Below are positions 61,124 to 64,000 of a DNA stretch of 64,000 nucleotides, piece after piece. Origin of the DNA: Pseudomonadota bacterium. Its GTDB lineage: Bacteria; Pseudomonadota; Alphaproteobacteria; Rhizobiales; Xanthobacteraceae. The number at the start of each line of letters is the position of its first letter. The stretch's first letter is position 1. The stretch lies in assembly GCA_023435725.1 (NCBI GenBank), contig JAEYRD010000145.1:57507-121506 (forward strand). The letters run 5' to 3'. The notes below the pieces were generated by a model. The model saw only the letters and a program-made list of their open reading frames with translations, had not been told where the DNA came from and made no database searches. Both the position numbers and the translations under genes were made by a program.

Positions 61124-62019
61124 CGAGGCTCCCGCAAATCGCATTGCTGTCTGATGGCCGGCGGCTGCATTTGCAGGATGGACCGATTGATCTGATCGTG
61201 GAGGCGAGGGGACGTGCGGACGACGTGCGTGCGGCCTATGAGGCGGCAGTGCGTCGTTTCACCGGGCTGCTCGACGAGCTCTGTGCGGAGCTGCCCGAAC
61301 TGCGCAAGGCGGCGGACCCCACCAGGTGCATGCTGAGCGGCGTTGTCGCGCGCCGCATGTACGCTGCGGTCGCGCCCTATGCTGCGGGCTGCTTCATCAC
61401 GCCGATGGCGGCCGTTGCCGGCAGTGTGGCGGAGGAGATTCTCGACGCGATGCTCGGGGCTGCGTCGCTTGATCAGGCTTACGTCAACAATGGCGGCGAC
61501 ATCGCCCTTCATCTTGGCAGGGGTGAGAATTTTTCAATCGGCATGATGGACCGGCCCGATGGCGCTGGCGTGATGCGGACGATGAAGGTCGATGCGGATG
61601 ACGCTGTGCGCGGCATCGCGACCAGCGGCCGCCACGGCCGCAGCTTTTCCCTGGGGATTGCCGACGCGGTGACGGTGCTGGCCGCGACTGCGTCGCAGGC
61701 CGATGCGGCGGCCACCATCATCGCCAATGCCGTTGATCTGCCGGGGCATCCCGCCATCATCCGGCAACCAGCCAACGAGCTTCAGCCTGATAGCGATCTC
61801 GGCGCGCGCCTCGTCACCCGCGAGGTCGGTGAATTGTCACAGAATGAGATCGCGACGGCGCTGGAATCTGGCGCGGAATGTGCACGGCAATTGTTCGATC
61901 TTGGACTGATCGAGGGTGCCGTGTTGCAGCTCTGTGGTGATATGCTTGTCATCGGAACAAAAGATATTGAACGGCAACGATCGCGCCCGCCTGTGTTGGA
62001 GAACGCGGTTCATGCCTGA
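61120..62019 (+). CDS. UPF0280 family protein (ApbE superfamily, COG2122)
   Basis: 299 residues, coupled to the reductase by ATGA. ApbE-like features can be read: AYVNNGGDIALHLGRGENFSIG, then GIATSGRHGRSFSLGIADAVTVLAATASQADAAAT, similar to the GGD and AIATSG...A.SVTV...ADALATA blocks of ApbE flavin transferases. The family has no assigned activity. Coupling with a putative flavin/iron-sulfur reductase makes a role in flavin attachment plausible, but this is inference. Confidence 0.82.
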   Translation: MTRLPQIALLSDGRRLHLQDGPIDLIVEARGRADDVRAAYEAAVRRFTGLLDELCAELPELRKAADPTRCMLSGVVARRMYAAVAPYAAGCFITPMAAVAGSVAEEILDAMLGAASLDQAYVNNGGDIALHLGRGENFSIGMMDRPDGAGVMRTMKVDADDAVRGIATSGRHGRSFSLGIADAVTVLAATASQADAAATIIANAVDLPGHPAIIRQPANELQPDSDLGARLVTREVGELSQNEIATALESGAECARQLFDLGLIEGAVLQLCGDMLVIGTKDIERQRSRPPVLENAVHA

Positions 62020-62045
62020 ACAGGGAAGAGCCTAAGGAATCGAAC

Positions 62046-62630
62046 ATGAGCGCGATCATCCGCAAGATCGTCACCGTCGTCGAAGAGACGCAGATGGAGA
62101 TGGGCCGCCAGGTGTCCCCGCCGACCCGACGCGCGGCTGCGATCGCCGTCATCGAAAATCCGTTTGCCGGAAAATATGTCGAAGACCTCTCGCCGCTGAT
62201 CGCAATCGGTGAGGAGCTCGGTGAGCTCCTGTCGAGGCGCGCGGTGGCGGCGCTCGGCATCGATGGCGCGAAGGCCCAGAGCTACGGCAAGGCTGCGGCC
62301 GTCGGCGAGAACGGCGAGCTCGAGCATGCAGCCGCCATCCTCCACCCGAAGATGGGCGCGCCGGTGCGCAAGGTGCTGGGGAAGGGCGCGGCGCTGATTC
62401 CATCGTCGAAGAAGCGCAGCGGTCCCGGCACGACGCTCGACATTCCCCTCGGCCACAAGGACGCGGCCTTCGTGCGCAGTCATTTCGACGGCATGGAAGT
62501 GCAGATCAACGATGCACCGCGCGCCAACGAGATCATGGTCGCGGTCGCCGTCACCGATAGCGGCCGTCCGCTGCCGCGGGTCGGCGGGCTGACGGTTGCC
62601 GAGATCAAGGGCGAAGACGGTTTGAGATAA
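62046..62630 (+). CDS. PF06684 (DUF1185, 'amino acid synthesis') family protein
   Basis: 194 residues beginning IIRKIVTVVEETQMEMGRQVSPPTRRAAAIAV. The family signature includes IENPFAGKYVEDLSPLI, GAPVRKVLGKGAALIPSSKKRSGPGTTLDIPLGHKDAAFVRSHFDG and MVAVAVTDSGRPLPRVGG. A structure of a family member (Bordetella) has a chorismate-mutase-like fold; activity is unknown. It follows UPF0280 by 26 bp, so it likely belongs to the same pathway, perhaps acting on the reduced ring product or on its open-chain form. Confidence 0.85.
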   Translation: MSAIIRKIVTVVEETQMEMGRQVSPPTRRAAAIAVIENPFAGKYVEDLSPLIAIGEELGELLSRRAVAALGIDGAKAQSYGKAAAVGENGELEHAAAILHPKMGAPVRKVLGKGAALIPSSKKRSGPGTTLDIPLGHKDAAFVRSHFDGMEVQINDAPRANEIMVAVAVTDSGRPLPRVGGLTVAEIKGEDGLR

Positions 62631-62633
62631 GGC

Positions 62634-62684
62634 ATGATCTGGAAAATGGGCACAAGTTCTCCGATCAGGATCGTGCTTGAGACG
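62634..62684. repeat. Degenerate copy of the GCATGATC palindromic repeat
   Basis: GCATGATCTGGAAAA at the left end matches the start of the repeat at 5217-5265, and GATCAGGATCGTGCTTGAG is a decayed right end. It separates the DUF1185 gene from the binding-protein gene. Confidence 0.45.
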
Positions 62685-62709
62685 TAGAGAGTCAAAACTG
62701 GAGGTTGGG

Positions 62710-63912
62710 ATGCGAGCAAGAAACTATTTTGTCGGCGCGGCCTTTGCGCTTCTGGCCAGTGGCATGGCCCATTCGGCCCTGGCGCAGGATATCAAGATCG
62801 GCGAGATCAACAGCTACTCGCTGCTGCCGTCCTTCACCGAGCCCTATCGCAAGGGCTGGCAGCTCGCGGTCGAAGAGATCAACGCGGCCGGCGGCATCAA
62901 TGGCAAGAAGCTCGTCGTCATCTCCAAGGATGACGGCGGCAAGCCGGCGGATGCGCAGACGGCGGCCAACGAGCTCGTCTCCAGCGAAGGCGTTGCAATG
63001 CTGACGGGCACGTTCCTGTCGAACATCGGCCTCGCCGTCTCCGACTTCGCCAACCAGAAGAAGGTGTTCTTCCTCGCGGCCGAGCCGCTGACGGACGCCG
63101 TGACCTGGTCGAAGGGCAACAAGTACACGTTCCGCCTGCGGCCCTCCAACTACATGCAGGCTGCGATGCTGGTGGAAGCCGCCGCCAAGCTGCCCGCAAA
63201 GCGCTGGGCGACGATCGCGCCGAACTATGAGTACGGCCAGTCGGCGGTGGCGGTGTTCAAGAAGCTGATGTCGGAGAAGCGCCCCGACATCCAGTGGGTC
63301 GACGAGCAGTGGCCGCCGCAGGGCAAGATCGACGCAGGCCCGGTGGTGCAGGCGGTGGCCGCGGCCAATCCCGAAGCGATCCTCAACGTCACCTTCGGTC
63401 CGGATCTGGTCAAGCTCGTGCGCGAAGGCAACACCCGCGGCCTGTTCAAGGGGCGCGAGGTCGTGTCGTTCCTGACCGGCGAGCCGGAATATCTCGATCC
63501 GCTCAAGGACGAGACGCCCGAGGGCTGGATCGTCACCGGCTATCCCTGGTACTCGATCAAGACGCCCGAGCATGACGCGTTCCTGAAGGCCTACCAGGCC
63601 AAGTACAACGACTATCCGCGCCTCGGCTCGATCGTCGGGTACCAGACCATCAAGGCGGCGGCGGCGATCATCGCCAAGGCCGGCTCGACCGATACCGAAA
63701 AAATGATCGCGGCGGCCGAAGGCCTCTCGATGCCGTCGCCGTTCGGCGAGATCACCTTCCGCAAGATCGACCATCAGTCGACGCTCGGCGCCTATGTCGG
63801 CAAGACCGCGCAGAAGGACGGCAAGGGCGTGATGGTGGATTCCACCTACAAGAAGGGCTCGGACTATCTGCCGAGCGACGCCGAGGTCGAAAAGCTGCGT
63901 CCGAAGGACTGA
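62710..63912 (+). CDS. ABC transporter substrate-binding protein (LivK/Peripla_BP_6 type)
   Basis: 400 residues from the ATG at 62710 with GGAGG upstream. Signal peptide YFVGAAFALLASGMAHSALA, then IKIGEINSYSLLPSFTEPYRKGWQLAVEEINAAGGING, the hallmark of the branched-chain-amino-acid-type family I receptors that often bind aromatic acids. The pattern PETPEG and ALL-helical linker is standard. Likely ligand: nicotinate or a breakdown product, by context. Permease and ATPase genes, if present, lie beyond the window. Confidence 0.88.
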   Translation: MRARNYFVGAAFALLASGMAHSALAQDIKIGEINSYSLLPSFTEPYRKGWQLAVEEINAAGGINGKKLVVISKDDGGKPADAQTAANELVSSEGVAMLTGTFLSNIGLAVSDFANQKKVFFLAAEPLTDAVTWSKGNKYTFRLRPSNYMQAAMLVEAAAKLPAKRWATIAPNYEYGQSAVAVFKKLMSEKRPDIQWVDEQWPPQGKIDAGPVVQAVAAANPEAILNVTFGPDLVKLVREGNTRGLFKGREVVSFLTGEPEYLDPLKDETPEGWIVTGYPWYSIKTPEHDAFLKAYQAKYNDYPRLGSIVGYQTIKAAAAIIAKAGSTDTEKMIAAAEGLSMPSPFGEITFRKIDHQSTLGAYVGKTAQKDGKGVMVDSTYKKGSDYLPSDAEVEKLRPKD

Positions 63913-63920
63913 TCTAACTT

Positions 63921-63948
63921 CTCCCTCGCCCCGCTTGCGGGGAGAGGG
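63921..63948. repeat. GC-rich hairpin repeat after the binding-protein gene
   Basis: CTCCCTCGCCCCGC and GCGGGGAGAGGG pair with a two-base loop and one mismatch. The following GCGGGGTGAGGGGGA completes a familiar repeat unit that occurs often in Bradyrhizobium intergenic DNA (from memory). It may attenuate transcription between the receptor gene and the rest of its operon. Confidence 0.6.
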
Positions 63949-64000
63949 CGGGGTGAGGGGGAGTCTCCGCGGGGGAGGTGACCAACGAGCTCGCGGAGAC

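Overview
The window looks like a chromosomal segment of a Bradyrhizobium-type alphaproteobacterium. This rests on high-GC codon use, an acpXL/lpxXL-type gene set for the very-long-chain acyl group of lipid A, a coxMNOP-like oxidase cluster with two subunit III genes, tandem kup genes, and several families of short palindromic intergenic repeats that I associate from memory with this genus. No rRNA, tRNA, CRISPR array, transposase or phage gene was recognised.

Layout. 0-3.2 kb: a cut-off exported protein, a DUF347 membrane protein and a divergent OmpR/EnvZ-type two-component pair with candidate response-regulator boxes between them. 3.2-7.1 kb: a hydrolase remnant, class II DAHP synthase, diacylglycerol kinase and glutamine-dependent NAD synthetase. 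7.1-11.6 kb (minus strand): a five-gene haem-copper cytochrome c oxidase operon. 12-14.7 kb: DUF2189, DUF2865 and a small exported protein. 15-24.5 kb: cysS, a mini membrane protein, a GNAT acetyltransferase, citramalate synthase, a VOC protein, a LOG family protein, an Atm1-like ABC exporter, psd-pssA for phosphatidylethanolamine, and an RraA-like protein. 24.5-34.6 kb: acyltransferase 3, a MotA/MotB-like stator pair, two kup genes, rhodanese, a PLP aminotransferase and a PotF-like binding protein.

34.6-41 kb is accessory in character. It holds AT-richer orphan membrane proteins of unknown function, then a four-gene minus-strand ABC operon: a tiny exported peptide, an ATPase, a permease with a large C-terminal domain, and an exported beta-sandwich-like protein. 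41-46.1 kb: a TauE/SafE transporter and the lpxXL-fabF1XL-fabF2XL-fabZXL-acpXL operon. 46.3-54 kb: small unknowns, a ParB-like protein, an alkaline-phosphatase-superfamily enzyme, MgtC, an AhpD-like protein and a HerA-like ATPase.

54.3-64 kb is the most interesting part. An extradiol-dioxygenase-like gene sits behind a perfect palindrome. Next, the nicotinate hydroxylase genes nicA-nicB (nicB fused to three cytochrome c domains) face a plus-strand operon: a 6-hydroxynicotinate reductase-like protein, an ApbE-like UPF0280 protein, a DUF1185 'amino acid synthesis' protein and an ABC substrate-binding protein that runs on towards the window edge. My reading is an aerobic niacin-degradation locus that hydroxylates nicotinate oxidatively and then appears to reduce the ring, with two partner genes of unknown role. 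The ApbE-like one is a candidate maturase for the reductase. Palindromes with related half-sites lie in both promoter regions.
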